Positions 17,301-27,400 of a stretch of DNA of 64,000 bases are shown one piece after another; positions within the stretch are counted from its first letter, which is position 1, and every line of letters starts with the position of its first letter. The DNA is taken from NCBI RefSeq assembly GCF_019457535.1, contig NZ_CP080417.1:4588001-4652000 (forward strand), in the 5' to 3' direction. Below the pieces are notes generated by a model. That model did not search any database, had not been told where the DNA came from, and saw only the letters and a list, made by a program, of their open reading frames with translations. Both the position numbers and the translations under genes were made by a program. This stretch comes from Shewanella halotolerans. GTDB lineage: Bacteria > Pseudomonadota > Gammaproteobacteria > Enterobacterales > Shewanellaceae.

Positions 17301-17447
17301 AAACACGGCAAACACCTCGATAGAGGGCGGCACTATGCTGGGAAATTGCGATACTGGCATTCTTGCCAGACTGAGTAAGCCTGCCAAGGTCAGCACAATC
17401 GAGAGTACGATGGCGAACTTGGGGCGATTAATGAAGAAATCGGCCAT
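14319..17447 (-). CDS. RND efflux pump inner-membrane subunit (HAE1-like)
   Basis: 1042 residues, the size of AcrB/MexB. It is the proton-driven inner-membrane component of a tripartite pump that moves drugs or detergents from the periplasm through an outer-membrane channel. The N-terminus MADFFINRPKFAIVLS, the helix-4 segment LAIGVVVDAAIVVIENVER and the helix-10 segment RNAILIVEFAK are diagnostic. Compared with AcrB the second helix-4 Asp is Ala409 and the helix-10 Lys is Arg936; see the finding. The gene follows the fusion-protein gene with six bases between. No outer-membrane channel gene is here, so a TolC from elsewhere must be used. Confidence 0.96.
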   Translation of the reverse strand: MADFFINRPKFAIVLSIVLTLAGLLSLARMPVSQFPSIVPPSIEVFAVFPGADHNTIRNTVASVIEQEINGVEDMIYIESKSNNDNTYLAYVTFAIGTDPDKAQVLVQNRVNKAMAKLPEEVKRQGVTVEKVANSILMTVNTYSPNGSHDNLYLSNYASLNIKDALLRVKGVGKVQVIGEQNYSMRVWLNPEKMAAKAITANDVAAAISAQNTTVAAGKLGERPSSGNQVFQYTIQTQGRLVDVEEFENIILRADNQAGFITLKDVARVELAAEQYSAMATYGKNESPILAIYQAPGANALEVAEGVRAEMERLSQRFPADMEHVISYDSTTFIEVSMDEVFETLYIAIGLVVVVTFLFLQSWRATLIPSIAIPVSLIGTFVVMAAMGIDINTISMFGLILAIGVVVDAAIVVIENVERLMSEEHLDAKTATSKAMKEVTAPLIASALVLLAVFGPVSFAPGLVGQMYQQFGVTISVSTVISTVVALTLTPALCAALMRHEAPKTRGPLAWFNQFINRLTNGYVSSVGFFGKRLMLSGALLALLMGAIYLLGDNMPKGFIPAEDQGSFMVDMNLPEASSLDRTDKMVDEMISEVSALEGVKHVVAAKGYSLLKGASSSNSGMMIVVLDDWNERQSAATSEFALVAQVQAIIDQNKDVTGMAFSMPAIPGLGNAGGLTLQVEDLSGRSVEQMAPALDGYLAALNDADEIAMAFTTYSANVPQLYLDVDRAKAMALGVDLNEVNSTLSAMMGNMYVNDFTKFGKNYQVNLQAEQSYRSQEKDLEQIYVRAVSGEMVKLSSFAAYKPLVGSDNTARYNLYNTAQVIAIPADGYSSGEAIAAMEQIADTSLPQGYAYEWTGMTYQELQAGDSAPILFALALLFTYLFLVAQYESWMIPLAIILCVPTALFGALGFTALAGGSINLYTQVGLVLLIGMASRNAILIVEFAKVLREEKGLSIMEAAKQAIALRLRAVLMTAFSFILGVLPLVIASGAGSASRNALGIASFGGMLIATVIGCLLVPICFIALQRLRELRRSPKATEVTA

Positions 17448-17453
17448 GAGTTG

Positions 17454-18584
17454 TTACCCCTTCTTGGCTAGGGCTACAGGCTGTTGCACGTCGACTTCGA
17501 CGCCAGCCCGCACCGACTGAAGGCCACTGAGGATCACGCGCTCACCGGCTTGCAGACCATCCTGCACTATCCAGGAATCCGCCTGACGCAAGCCCAGCTT
17601 GACGTAACGGGCCTCGACCACATTGTCTTGGTTAACGGTAAACACATAGCGACCGCCCTGATCTTCCTGCACCACGGCCTGAGGCACCACCAGCTGTTGC
17701 TGGGCTACCTGTTGACGCGACGACACAGAGACGAATTGGCCAGGTACCAGCAGGCCTTCTGGGTTAGGGAAGGTGACGCGAAAACGGATAGAACCGCTGC
17801 GACTGTCCACATGGTTGTCGATGAAGTCGACCTCACCCTTGTGGTGATACAGGGTGCCGTTGGCCAGGGTCAGCGCCATCTCGGGCGACGCTATCTCCTC
17901 ACCCGCCTGCACACGTTGCTGCAGGTCATTGAGATACTGCTTCTCATCCAGCTTGATATCCACATGCATGGCGCTGCTGCTCACTAGAGTGGTCAGCGGC
18001 TCGACATCAGGGCCAACCAGGGCACCGACACTCACGCGGCTGTCGCTCATCACACCGTCGAAGGGGGCAAAGATGCGGGTATTTTCCAGGTCCAGCTGGG
18101 CATAGTTGAGCGCCGCCTTGGCGCTTTGCACCTCGGCCTTCATGCCGAGAAGCTCGGCTTCGATCTGCTCGACCTCCAGGCTGCTCAGGGCATCTTGCGT
18201 CAGCAGGGCCTGGGCCTTCTCATGTTTCTTCGCCTGTAGCATCATCTGCGCCGTTTTCTGCGCCAGGTTGGCCTCCAGGCGGGCGACCTCGGCCTGAAAC
18301 GGCTTAGGGTCTATCTCAAACAGCAGATCGCCCTTCTTAACCTGGGCGCCATCGGTATAAACCTGGCTGATCAGGTAACCGGAGATCTTTGGCAAGATCT
18401 CCACCTGGTCGACCGCCTGGGTCTTACCCATGAACTGTTCGGTGAGTTGGATCAGCTGAGGTTGCATAACCTGCACTGTGACCTTGGGTTGTTCGGTGAA
18501 CTCCCCGTCGACTTCGGCTTGCTGCGAACAGGCAGCGAGTAGAAGTGGGAGGGAAATCGCAATAAGTTTGGCTGACGTACCCAT
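17454..18584 (-). CDS. RND efflux membrane fusion lipoprotein
   Basis: 376 residues, AcrA/MexA-like periplasmic adaptor. A lipobox LAAC puts the lipidated Cys at 19. The barrel-sandwich (lipoyl) halves flank a coiled-coil hairpin between about residues 80 and 150 (Ala/Glu/Gln/Lys-rich), followed by beta-barrel and membrane-proximal domains; GDLLFEIDPKPFQAEV and FAPFDGVMSDSRV are the lipoyl-half signatures. First gene of the pump operon. The upstream gap to 18788 is AT-rich; no dedicated TetR regulator gene adjoins, so control is not evident. Confidence 0.95.
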   Translation of the reverse strand: MGTSAKLIAISLPLLLAACSQQAEVDGEFTEQPKVTVQVMQPQLIQLTEQFMGKTQAVDQVEILPKISGYLISQVYTDGAQVKKGDLLFEIDPKPFQAEVARLEANLAQKTAQMMLQAKKHEKAQALLTQDALSSLEVEQIEAELLGMKAEVQSAKAALNYAQLDLENTRIFAPFDGVMSDSRVSVGALVGPDVEPLTTLVSSSAMHVDIKLDEKQYLNDLQQRVQAGEEIASPEMALTLANGTLYHHKGEVDFIDNHVDSRSGSIRFRVTFPNPEGLLVPGQFVSVSSRQQVAQQQLVVPQAVVQEDQGGRYVFTVNQDNVVEARYVKLGLRQADSWIVQDGLQAGERVILSGLQSVRAGVEVDVQQPVALAKKG

Positions 18585-18827
18585 AATGACCTCTTCTCAA
18601 GCATCGACACTCATGTGCCACAAACGATTAAATTACGGCCACTATACAGAGGAGTTTTTAATACTTTTAACTAGGTATTATTAGGTTATCGAATGGGTTT
18701 GGGGCGGGGGTAGCGAGGATGGATGACACCACATCTATTCGAAATAAAGATGGTTATTAATTAACCTAGGCAGGATTGTTAATAGATAATGGCCTCACCA
18801 ACAGCAAGGTACAATATCGAGGTCATC

Positions 18828-18980
18828 ATGTTTAACAAAAACGCTAACCTGGGCAAAATGGATCAATTCATGTCAGTGATCACCGCCGGCGCCATCATTA
18901 GCCTATTTGTGGTTTACGAGTCGTTATTCGGCCAGGACCTGGCCATTCAGCAAGTGGTTATCGAGCTGCTGAGACACTAA
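18828..18980 (+). CDS. small single-helix membrane protein
   Basis: 50 residues from the ATG at 18828, which has GAGG seven bases upstream; an earlier ATG at 18789 lacks one. The polar start MFNKNANLGKMDQF is followed by a transmembrane helix (about 15-31) and an amphipathic end. No family recognised. It is transcribed away from the pump operon and towards the LysR gene. The signal is modest because the frame is short. Confidence 0.55.
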   Translation: MFNKNANLGKMDQFMSVITAGAIISLFVVYESLFGQDLAIQQVVIELLRH

Positions 18981-19023
18981 TAGGCTGTCTCAGCTACCAA
19001 GCCTCAGCCGCTCGCGTGGAAAA

Positions 19024-19896
19024 TTAACGCTTGAGTAGGTCGATAAAGAAACTCTTTGCCGGGCCCTGCTGCGCGGTCGACTTCCATAGCAAATCGACTG
19101 TCGTCAAGCCGGCCTCTTTCTCGATCACAGGCTTGAAGGTAGAAAGTGTGCCTATGGCCGCCTTCTCTTCATACATGCTCAAGGGGATGATCCCCCAGCC
19201 GATGCCCTGCTCCACCAGACGTATCATGTCATCCAGATCCGACGCCTCCCAGGTTTCCTGAGACACACGCCCAAGCTTCGCCAGATACTCATTTTGCAAC
19301 ATACTTGAACAGACGATCTGCCGCTCGATGATCAACATCTCGCTGTCTACCGCCTCCAGGTCCGCAAACTTATAGTCGGGGCTACAGATACACACCCACT
19401 CTATACGTGCAATACCGACAAAATCGAGATTCTCAGGTACCGCCTCGGACATGATATTAAAGCCGACATCGACCTCATCGGCTTCGATCGCCCGATTAAG
19501 GCGGTTGCCAATTAGCTTGACCAGCTTGACCCGGGTGAAGGGAAACTTCTCCGCCATCTTCTCCAACGCCGAGTCAAATACAGACATGGGCACCAGAGGG
19601 TCGGCGCCGATGACCAGCTGATCTTCGACCTCTTCGATCACTCCCTTGGCATAACTCTCCATACGAGTCGCCTGGCGCATGAGTACCTTGGCCTGATGAT
19701 AGAGCCGGTCACCCTGCTCGGTAAGCTGTGGATACTTAGTGCTGCGGTCAAACAGCTCGACCCCGAGATCCAGTTCGAGATTATTCACCCCTATACTGAC
19801 CGAGCTCTGGCTCTTGCCTATGTGTCTGGCGGCGGCCGAAAAGGAGCCTTTCTCTACGGCGGCTATAAATGCGTTGAGTTGTTCTAGATTTAACAT
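19024..19896 (-). CDS. LysR-family transcriptional regulator
   Basis: 290 residues. The winged helix-turn-helix occupies about 1-60 (LNAFIAAVEKGSFSAAARHIGKSQSSVSIGVNNLE), and the remainder is the type-2 periplasmic-binding-fold effector domain, with segments such as DEVDVGFNIMSE typical of the family. It diverges from the outer-membrane protein gene at 20001 across a 104-base space, so regulation of that gene is the simplest guess. Ligand unknown. Confidence 0.93.
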   Translation of the reverse strand: MLNLEQLNAFIAAVEKGSFSAAARHIGKSQSSVSIGVNNLELDLGVELFDRSTKYPQLTEQGDRLYHQAKVLMRQATRMESYAKGVIEEVEDQLVIGADPLVPMSVFDSALEKMAEKFPFTRVKLVKLIGNRLNRAIEADEVDVGFNIMSEAVPENLDFVGIARIEWVCICSPDYKFADLEAVDSEMLIIERQIVCSSMLQNEYLAKLGRVSQETWEASDLDDMIRLVEQGIGWGIIPLSMYEEKAAIGTLSTFKPVIEKEAGLTTVDLLWKSTAQQGPAKSFFIDLLKR

Positions 19897-20000
19897 TTGC
19901 GACCTATTCGATTACAAGATACTTACTAACTCTAGTTATTAAAGCTCATCGGAGATACTAACGCCAGTACATTTTACAACCAAGACTAGAGATCAAGACT

Positions 20001-20696
20001 ATGAGCAAATTAATCGCAAAAACCTCAATCATAGCAGTCGCCACCTGTGCCCTGCTGTCACTAAACGCCATGGCCGCCGAGGCGCCAGCCGAAGAGAAAG
20101 TCAACTATGGTGATCCAACCGCCAGCTTCAGCACAGTGGGCGTGTCCACCAGCAAAGATGTTGACCAGATCTCCGGCATGATGGGTGTTGGCAACAACAT
20201 GTATCAGTTGGATCTGAACCGCGACAAGAATACCGGCGACTTCAGCGGCCGCGGCCGTTACTTCCATATCACAGATGGCCTGGGTTACTCGGTGGATGTG
20301 ATTGGCGATGCCGACACTCAGACGCTACTTGGTGGCCTGATGTACAAGTTCCAACTTAGCGACAACGTCTCCATCTTCCCCATGCTGAGCCTGGGTGGTA
20401 CCCAGACCAAGCGTCCGCTGGAGAACGACAAGTATGACCGCAGTAGCCTGGTGCAGGCCGGTGTCTATGCTATGTATGGTTTCGACGCGGGTCACTGGCT
20501 CTACGCCAACCCTAAGAGCACCTACCATGTGAAGAACGAGTCCTTCATCAACCAAGTTGAAGTGGGTGGTGGCTTTATGGTGACCGACAACATCTCTGTC
20601 GGTGCCAAGGTGGAATACACCGCCGCCTTCGATACCCCTCAGGGCCGCATGAAGGAAGACACTGTGACCTGGTTACAGGCCAACTACTACTTCTAA
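20001..20696 (+). CDS. outer-membrane beta-barrel protein, unknown function
   Basis: 231 residues. A signal peptide (to about AMA, 25) precedes a series of amphipathic strands and the terminal WLQANYYF, with a final Phe expected of BAM substrates. The size suggests a ten-strand barrel. It is divergent from a LysR gene and ends at a strong terminator, so it is a single-gene unit. Not recognised as a named porin. Confidence 0.8.
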   Translation: MSKLIAKTSIIAVATCALLSLNAMAAEAPAEEKVNYGDPTASFSTVGVSTSKDVDQISGMMGVGNNMYQLDLNRDKNTGDFSGRGRYFHITDGLGYSVDVIGDADTQTLLGGLMYKFQLSDNVSIFPMLSLGGTQTKRPLENDKYDRSSLVQAGVYAMYGFDAGHWLYANPKSTYHVKNESFINQVEVGGGFMVTDNISVGAKVEYTAAFDTPQGRMKEDTVTWLQANYYF

Positions 20697-20707
20697 GCAG
20701 AAGCATG

Positions 20708-20737
20708 ACAGCCACCTAATGAGGTGGCTGTTTTTTT
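20708..20737 (+). terminator. rho-independent terminator
   Basis: ACAGCCACC (20708-20716) and GGTGGCTGT (20723-20731) form a nine-pair stem with a TAATGA loop and a T7 run, eleven bases after the barrel gene stop. It faces the convergent MFS gene. Confidence 0.88.
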
Positions 20738-20758
20738 ATGCCATGGAAACCCTGCCAA

Positions 20759-21859
20759 CTATGGCTGCTTGAGCCGACTATTGTTGTAAATGGCAGGCAT
20801 GATGAGCAGCAGGGTGATCAGCAGGAAGATCACCAGCTCGAACAGCACCCACTCCTTGAGCAGCACAGCCGGAGCCAGCGCGGCGCCGATAGACTGGGCC
20901 GCCACCGCCAGACGAATCGCATGCCCCTCAGGATCAGCCTCGGATATCACCCCCATGAAGAAGGGCAATAGGAAGTTCCACATAAACATGAAACAGCTCA
21001 CCGCCACAAAATAGACCAGTGGATCCCGGGTCGAAAACAGCAAAACGATGGCGATGCTTTGCCCCAACACCCCAAAGGTGATCACCCGCTGCCGATTGCC
21101 ATATTTCGCCAACAGCGAGGCGCTCACCGCGCCGAGCAGGCTAAACAGGGTACCGATCGCCAGTATCACCCCCTGATCTATCTCGCTGATGCCGATGCGG
21201 GTCGCCACCACGCTCAGCATGGACCAGGCACCGGAATTGGCCAACATGATCATCAAAATGGCAAACAGCGCGGTATAGAGAAACACCTTACCCGTCTTCA
21301 CCCCTTGAATCACCGGCATCTGCTGCGCCCGGGTATCCACCGGCAGCAACACCATCAACATACAGAAGCCTGCTAACAGCACCAGGAGACCATCGAATCC
21401 CCCCTGCAGCCTCAGCTGAGGATAGAGGAGAAACAGCAGGCCACTGTAGAGCATCTGCATGGCGATCGCCCGGCCGAAGGCGGCATCGGGCAGCTTGTCA
21501 CGGGACAGGGTATCGAAGCAGCGGACGATCAAGATGCCGGCAAGGAAACCGGCGGCGAAACGCAAGACGACAAACCACTCCACCTCGGAACAGAGAGCGC
21601 TACCAAAGTGAACAAGCGCCAGGGCCAGGAAGACGCCGCGCTCCGAAATCAAGTTCATTCGCTGCCAGAAGAAACAGCAGATTGAAGCCAGCGAGAAACC
21701 GATGAGTTCTATAGTGGCCACATAGGTGAGCGTCAGCACAGGCTCGGCGAACTGCCGGGAGATCACATCGAAGTAGATGGGCAATAACAGGAAGACGCTA
21801 GACGCCACCGACATCTTAACGCCGGCATACAGACTAAAGCCCCCTCTGGATGTAGACAA
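20759..21859 (-). CDS. major facilitator superfamily transporter
   Basis: 366 residues with about eleven or twelve hydrophobic helices and short loops, typical of a small MFS permease. The first helix begins near residue 15 (MSVASSVFLLLPIYFDVIS), and short basic loops occur after helices 2 and 8. It starts with TTG at 21859, preceded by GAGGAG. Subfamily and substrate cannot be told from sequence. It lies alone between the barrel gene and the HI0933 flavoprotein gene. Confidence 0.8.
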   Translation of the reverse strand: MSTSRGGFSLYAGVKMSVASSVFLLLPIYFDVISRQFAEPVLTLTYVATIELIGFSLASICCFFWQRMNLISERGVFLALALVHFGSALCSEVEWFVVLRFAAGFLAGILIVRCFDTLSRDKLPDAAFGRAIAMQMLYSGLLFLLYPQLRLQGGFDGLLVLLAGFCMLMVLLPVDTRAQQMPVIQGVKTGKVFLYTALFAILMIMLANSGAWSMLSVVATRIGISEIDQGVILAIGTLFSLLGAVSASLLAKYGNRQRVITFGVLGQSIAIVLLFSTRDPLVYFVAVSCFMFMWNFLLPFFMGVISEADPEGHAIRLAVAAQSIGAALAPAVLLKEWVLFELVIFLLITLLLIMPAIYNNSRLKQP

Positions 21860-22014
21860 TACCCACTCTCCTCAGCCAAAACGACCATGACCTCTAGTTA
21901 AGTTTATTCATGATCTCGCAAAAAAACCTATTAAACAGGTAAGTTACCGCCAGCGAGCGCAAAAGCCCAGCCAATATTCGCGTCAAAGGAGGAGAATGTG
22001 AGGGCGCGCGCCGA

Positions 22015-23199
22015 CTACACCGCCTGACCGACGGCGACGCCCGATGCCCAGGCCCACTGGAAGTTGAAGCCGCCGAGCCAGCCGCTGACATCCATCACCT
22101 CACCGGCGAAGTAGAGTCCGGGCACCTTCTTGCTCTGCATATCCTTGGAAGAGAGTTCATTGGTGTCCACGCCACCCAGGGTCACCTCGGCGGTGCGATA
22201 GCCTTCGGTGCCATTCATCAGCAACTGCCAGTTATGGAGATTGTCCACAACCTGATCGCGCTGAGCATGCACCAGCTGATTGAGGGCCATGTTGAGCAGC
22301 GCCTCGTCGAATAACACCTCAACCAGACGTTTAGGCAGCCACTGCGACAGGGTATTGCGCAGGCTCTGCTTAGGATGTTGCTCCTGGGCCTCACTCAATG
22401 CCTGGGCGGCGTCGAGCTGGGGCAGCAAGTTGATAGAGATACTCTCGCCCGGCTGCCAGTAGTTGGAGATCTGCAAAATAGCAGGGCCCGACAGGCCTCT
22501 GTGGGTAAACAGGAGGGCCTCGCTAAACTGGGTGCCATCTTTGGCGGTAATGGTACTTGCCACTGCGATACCCGAAAGGGGCTCAAACTTCTGCTTCTGT
22601 TCACTATGCCAGGTAAAGGGCACCAGGCCCGCGTGAGTCGGCAACACCTTGAGACCAAACTGCTCGGCGATCTGATAGCCGAAAGGCGAGGCCCCAAGCT
22701 TGGGCATGGAAAGTCCACCGGTTGCCACCACCAGCGACTCACAGCGGTATTCGCCCTTGCTGGTCTCCAGCCTGAAAAGGCCGTCATCCTGCTTGCTGAT
22801 AGCGAGAATATCGGTTCTGAGCTGCACCTGAGCGCCCGCCCATTCGCACTCGGTCAGCAGCATGGTGACAATCTCTTTGGCCGAGTCGTTACAGAACAGC
22901 TGGCCATGATCTCGCTGGTGATACTCGATGCCGTGCCGCTCGACCAGCTCGATAAAATCCTGAGACGAGTAGCGCGCCAGGGCCGACTTGACGAAGTGGG
23001 GATTAGCACAGATAAAGTTAGCCGGCTCCACTTTTTGATTGGTGAAGTTACAACGGCCACCGCCACTGATTAAGATCTTGCGTCCCGCCTGTTTGCCGTT
23101 ATCTAACACCAGAACGTCTCGGCCGCGATAGCCCGCTGTCGCCGCGCACATGAGGCCCGCCGCACCCGCACCGATAATGATCACGTCATGATGTTTCAC
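22015..23199 (-). CDS. HI0933-family FAD-dependent oxidoreductase (YhiN-like)
   Basis: 394 residues. The N-terminal dinucleotide-binding motif GAGAAGLMCA (10-19) binds FAD, ISGGGRCNFTN near 45-55 is the HI0933 family signature, and the C-terminal YFAGEVMDVSGWLGGFNFQWAWASG closes the FAD site. The family includes YhiN, a conserved flavoprotein whose substrate is not established. Downstream of gpsA on the same strand, but separated by a terminator and palindromic repeats, so it has its own promoter. Confidence 0.92.
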   Translation of the reverse strand: MKHHDVIIIGAGAAGLMCAATAGYRGRDVLVLDNGKQAGRKILISGGGRCNFTNQKVEPANFICANPHFVKSALARYSSQDFIELVERHGIEYHQRDHGQLFCNDSAKEIVTMLLTECEWAGAQVQLRTDILAISKQDDGLFRLETSKGEYRCESLVVATGGLSMPKLGASPFGYQIAEQFGLKVLPTHAGLVPFTWHSEQKQKFEPLSGIAVASTITAKDGTQFSEALLFTHRGLSGPAILQISNYWQPGESISINLLPQLDAAQALSEAQEQHPKQSLRNTLSQWLPKRLVEVLFDEALLNMALNQLVHAQRDQVVDNLHNWQLLMNGTEGYRTAEVTLGGVDTNELSSKDMQSKKVPGLYFAGEVMDVSGWLGGFNFQWAWASGVAVGQAV

Positions 23200-23258
23200 T
23201 TAACTACCGCCTCAAACAAATTAATAGCAACCGAACGCAGCCCCACATAAAGGGACAA

Positions 23259-23385
23259 GCCAAAATGTCTGGAACATTTTTTGGCCGTGTTAAATCCCCT
23301 CTTTCACCCTCTATGGTGATCGGGGATAAGTATCTGACCCCCACGGATGGGGGAAATGCCAAAAAATGTCTGGAACATTTTTGGC
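23259..23385. repeat. pair of palindromic repeats around AATGTCTGGAACATT
   Basis: Two near-identical palindromic elements (23259-23285 and 23358-23385) have core AATGTCTGGAACATT and flanking GCC..GGC arms, 99 bases apart in the same orientation. Between them are two smaller hairpins, one with CCCC/GGGG arms (23296-23325) and one of CCCCC-acggat-GGGGG (23338-23353). They fill most of the space between the HI0933 and gpsA genes and look like a REP/BIME-style element. Confidence 0.75.
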
Positions 23386-23393
23386 CGCGTATT

Positions 23394-23428
23394 AAAAAGG
23401 GCGCTATTTTAGCACCCTTTGTTATTTT
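23394..23428 (-). terminator. terminator of the secB-gpsA unit
   Basis: GGGCGCTA and TAGCACCC pair around TTT, flanked by an A run and a T run. On the minus strand it follows the gpsA stop and would end that transcript. Confidence 0.75.
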
Positions 23429-23450
23429 TAGCATGAGTCGCCGATGGCCA

Positions 23451-24470
23451 CTATTCGCTGTCAGTCGTCTCCGACTTTTTCTCTCTTGCCAACAAGGCCT
23501 TAGCCGCCTCATGTGGCGTGCCGCCCTGGTAGAGCACCTTATACACCTGCTCGGTGATCGGCATCTCAACACCCAGACGCTTAGCCAGGGTATAGACCTC
23601 TTTGGTGTTACGGTAACCTTCGACCACCTGGCCAATCTCGGCCTGAGCAGTATCGACATCCTTACCCTGACCCAGTGCCAAACCGAATCGACGGTTACGG
23701 GACTGGTTATCAGTACAGGTCAACACCAGGTCACCCAGACCCGCCATGCCCATAAAGGTAGAAGGTTGAGCGCCGATGGCCTCGCCAAGGCGAGACAACT
23801 CCACCAAGCCACGGGTGATCAATGCGGTACGGGCATTCGCACCAAAGCCGATGCCATCTGACATGCCCGCGCTGATGGCGATAACGTTCTTCACCGCGCC
23901 GCCAAGTTGCAGACCGATAAAGTCGTCGTTGGCGTAGACACGCAGGCGTTTCGGGCTATGCAGTAACTCCACCAAGTCATTGGTGAAGGTCTCGTCGGTA
24001 CCGGCAACCGAGATAGCGGTGGGCAAGCCTGCCGCCAGCTCTTTGGCAAAGGTTGGACCCGACAATACCGCCAGCGGATACTCGTCACCTAAAATCTCGC
24101 GCGCCACTTCCTGTAACAGACGACCGGTTTCTGGCTCCAACCCCTTGGTCGCCCAGACGATGCGGGCATCTTTGCGCAGCAGCGGTTTCGCCTGCTTAAG
24201 CACCAGACCAAACACATGGCTAGGCACCACGACCAACACATTGTTGGAGGCGGCTAACGAGGTAGCAAGGTCGGCTTCGGGGATAAGAAGATCCGGCAGC
24301 GGGATACCGGGCAGAAACGCCTCATTGGATCGATCACGCTTGAGGTTCTCGATATGTTCAGGCTCATGGCCCCAAATAAGGGTTTTGTGTCCGTTACTGG
24401 CTAAAGAAATAGCAAGGGCGGTGCCATAAGAGCCCGCCCCCAGTACCGTTATATCGGCAGTGTTGTTCAT
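23451..24470 (-). CDS. gpsA: glycerol-3-phosphate dehydrogenase [NAD(P)+]
   Basis: 339 residues. The enzyme reduces dihydroxyacetone phosphate to sn-glycerol 3-phosphate for phospholipid synthesis. The Rossmann motif [10 protein letters not shown] is at 11-20, and [17 protein letters not shown] and [28 protein letters not shown] carry the substrate loop and the catalytic Lys. Length is normal. It follows secB with six bases between, as in the E. coli secB-gpsA pair. Confidence 0.97.
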   Translation of the reverse strand: MNNTADITVLGAGSYGTALAISLASNGHKTLIWGHEPEHIENLKRDRSNEAFLPGIPLPDLLIPEADLATSLAASNNVLVVVPSHVFGLVLKQAKPLLRKDARIVWATKGLEPETGRLLQEVAREILGDEYPLAVLSGPTFAKELAAGLPTAISVAGTDETFTNDLVELLHSPKRLRVYANDDFIGLQLGGAVKNVIAISAGMSDGIGFGANARTALITRGLVELSRLGEAIGAQPSTFMGMAGLGDLVLTCTDNQSRNRRFGLALGQGKDVDTAQAEIGQVVEGYRNTKEVYTLAKRLGVEMPITEQVYKVLYQGGTPHEAAKALLAREKKSETTDSE

Positions 24471-24476
24471 GCGTAA

Positions 24477-24965
24477 TTAAGCGTTCGCTTCTGCTGCTTC
24501 ACCGGCAGCTTCTGCCTGCGCCTGACGCTGTTGCACGTATTGAGCAAACAGGGCGTCAAAGTTAACTGGCGCTAGGTTCAGTTGTGGGAAAGTACCACGG
24601 GCAACCAGGCTACCAACCGCTTCACGAGCGTATGGGAAAAGTACGTTCGGGCAGTATGCACCCAGTGAGTGAGCCAGCTGCTGATCAGTCAGACCAGAGA
24701 TAGCGAAGATACCCGCTTGTTGAACTTCACATAGGAAAGCGGTTTCTTCACCGTTTTTAGCCGTAACAGTCAGTGACAGAACAACTTCATATACGTCGTC
24801 GGCCAGCTTAGCGCTGCGAGTGTCAAGGTCTAGCTTAACTTCTGGGTTCCACTCTTTCTGGAAAACAGCTGGGCTGTTTGGCGTTTCGAAAGAGATATCT
24901 TTAGTGTAAACACGTTGAATGTTGAACTGTGGACCCTGTTGTTCGTTATTTACTGCTTCAGCCAT
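24477..24965 (-). CDS. secB: protein-export chaperone SecB
   Basis: 162 residues; E. coli SecB has 155. It holds precursors unfolded and passes them to SecA. The family segments [19 protein letters not shown] and [36 protein letters not shown] are present and in order, with an Ala/Glu-rich tail. It is co-transcribed with gpsA. In E. coli the order is yibN-grxC-secB-gpsA; here the glutaredoxin gene is absent, and a 207-base space separates secB from the rhodanese gene. Confidence 0.98.
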
Positions 24966-25172
24966 AATTTCCTACCTAATCAATTTTGTTCGATTCGTTC
25001 CGTATGGAGAATCATCTTCAGGGCCTTTGTTACTCGAGTCCTAATCTAGACCTCAGCCACCATCCCGATTTTAGTATTTCCTTAAATCCCACCAGATGGG
25101 CGATTTAAGCCATTTTTTATAAGAGATGACACTCTAATCAAAGATGCTTAATAAAAGCAAACTTTGTGTGGG

Positions 25173-25607
25173 TTATCTTTTGGTTTTGGCAACGGGTAAG
25201 TTATTTTGTTGCCATTCGCTCATCCCACCCTTGAGGTTATAGACAGTTTCGAAACCTGCTTTAACCATCAACTGAGCCGCTTGCGACGAGGTCATCCCTG
25301 CATTGCATACCATTATAATGGGACTGGCTTTAAACTTTTCAAGGGCAGATGTCTTATTATTTTTAATTTCTGCTAAAGGCATGTTAATCGCGTCGACGAT
25401 ATGGCCTTTCTTAAACTCTTCCTTAGAGCGCACATCGACCACCTTGGCGTCTTGCTTGTTAATTAACAAGGTCGCCTGCTGATGATCTACAGTTTTCACT
25501 TTCGAGATACTAGACTTAAAAACGCTCACAATAAGCGCAGCAAACAAGCCCACCCAGGCGAGACTCAACATAGGGTTGGCTTTAAAAAATTCGATATATT
25601 CTTGCAT
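25173..25607 (-). CDS. membrane-anchored rhodanese-domain protein (YibN-like)
   Basis: 144 residues from the ATG at 25607 (MQEYIEFFKANPMLSLAWVG); an upstream start at 25694 adds 29 residues that do not belong to the family. One N-terminal transmembrane helix (about 12-28) precedes a rhodanese domain with VDVRSKEEFKKGHIVDAINMP and the active-site loop MVCNAGMTSSQAA, in which the catalytic Cys sits in the usual position. Rhodaneses transfer sulfur; the role of YibN is not settled. It diverges from gpmI. Confidence 0.9.
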   Translation of the reverse strand: MQEYIEFFKANPMLSLAWVGLFAALIVSVFKSSISKVKTVDHQQATLLINKQDAKVVDVRSKEEFKKGHIVDAINMPLAEIKNNKTSALEKFKASPIIMVCNAGMTSSQAAQLMVKAGFETVYNLKGGMSEWQQNNLPVAKTKR

Positions 25608-25794
25608 AGTTTTCGGCCTACTTCTGTGGCTTGAGAGACTGTTCGGGCTGAGAGTATAACCGATTGTCCCTGCAGATTGCAGCATGTAGTTCACCTCTGG
25701 CAGGGCGCCGAGATTGAGAGATCCCTAAAATTGTGACGGGCTCGATGAGGGCTATCGGTGTAAATCACTTTTTGATCGCCCCTGTACGTAGTAA

Positions 25795-27393
<1,599 letters not shown>

Positions 27394-27400
27394 CGACTCT

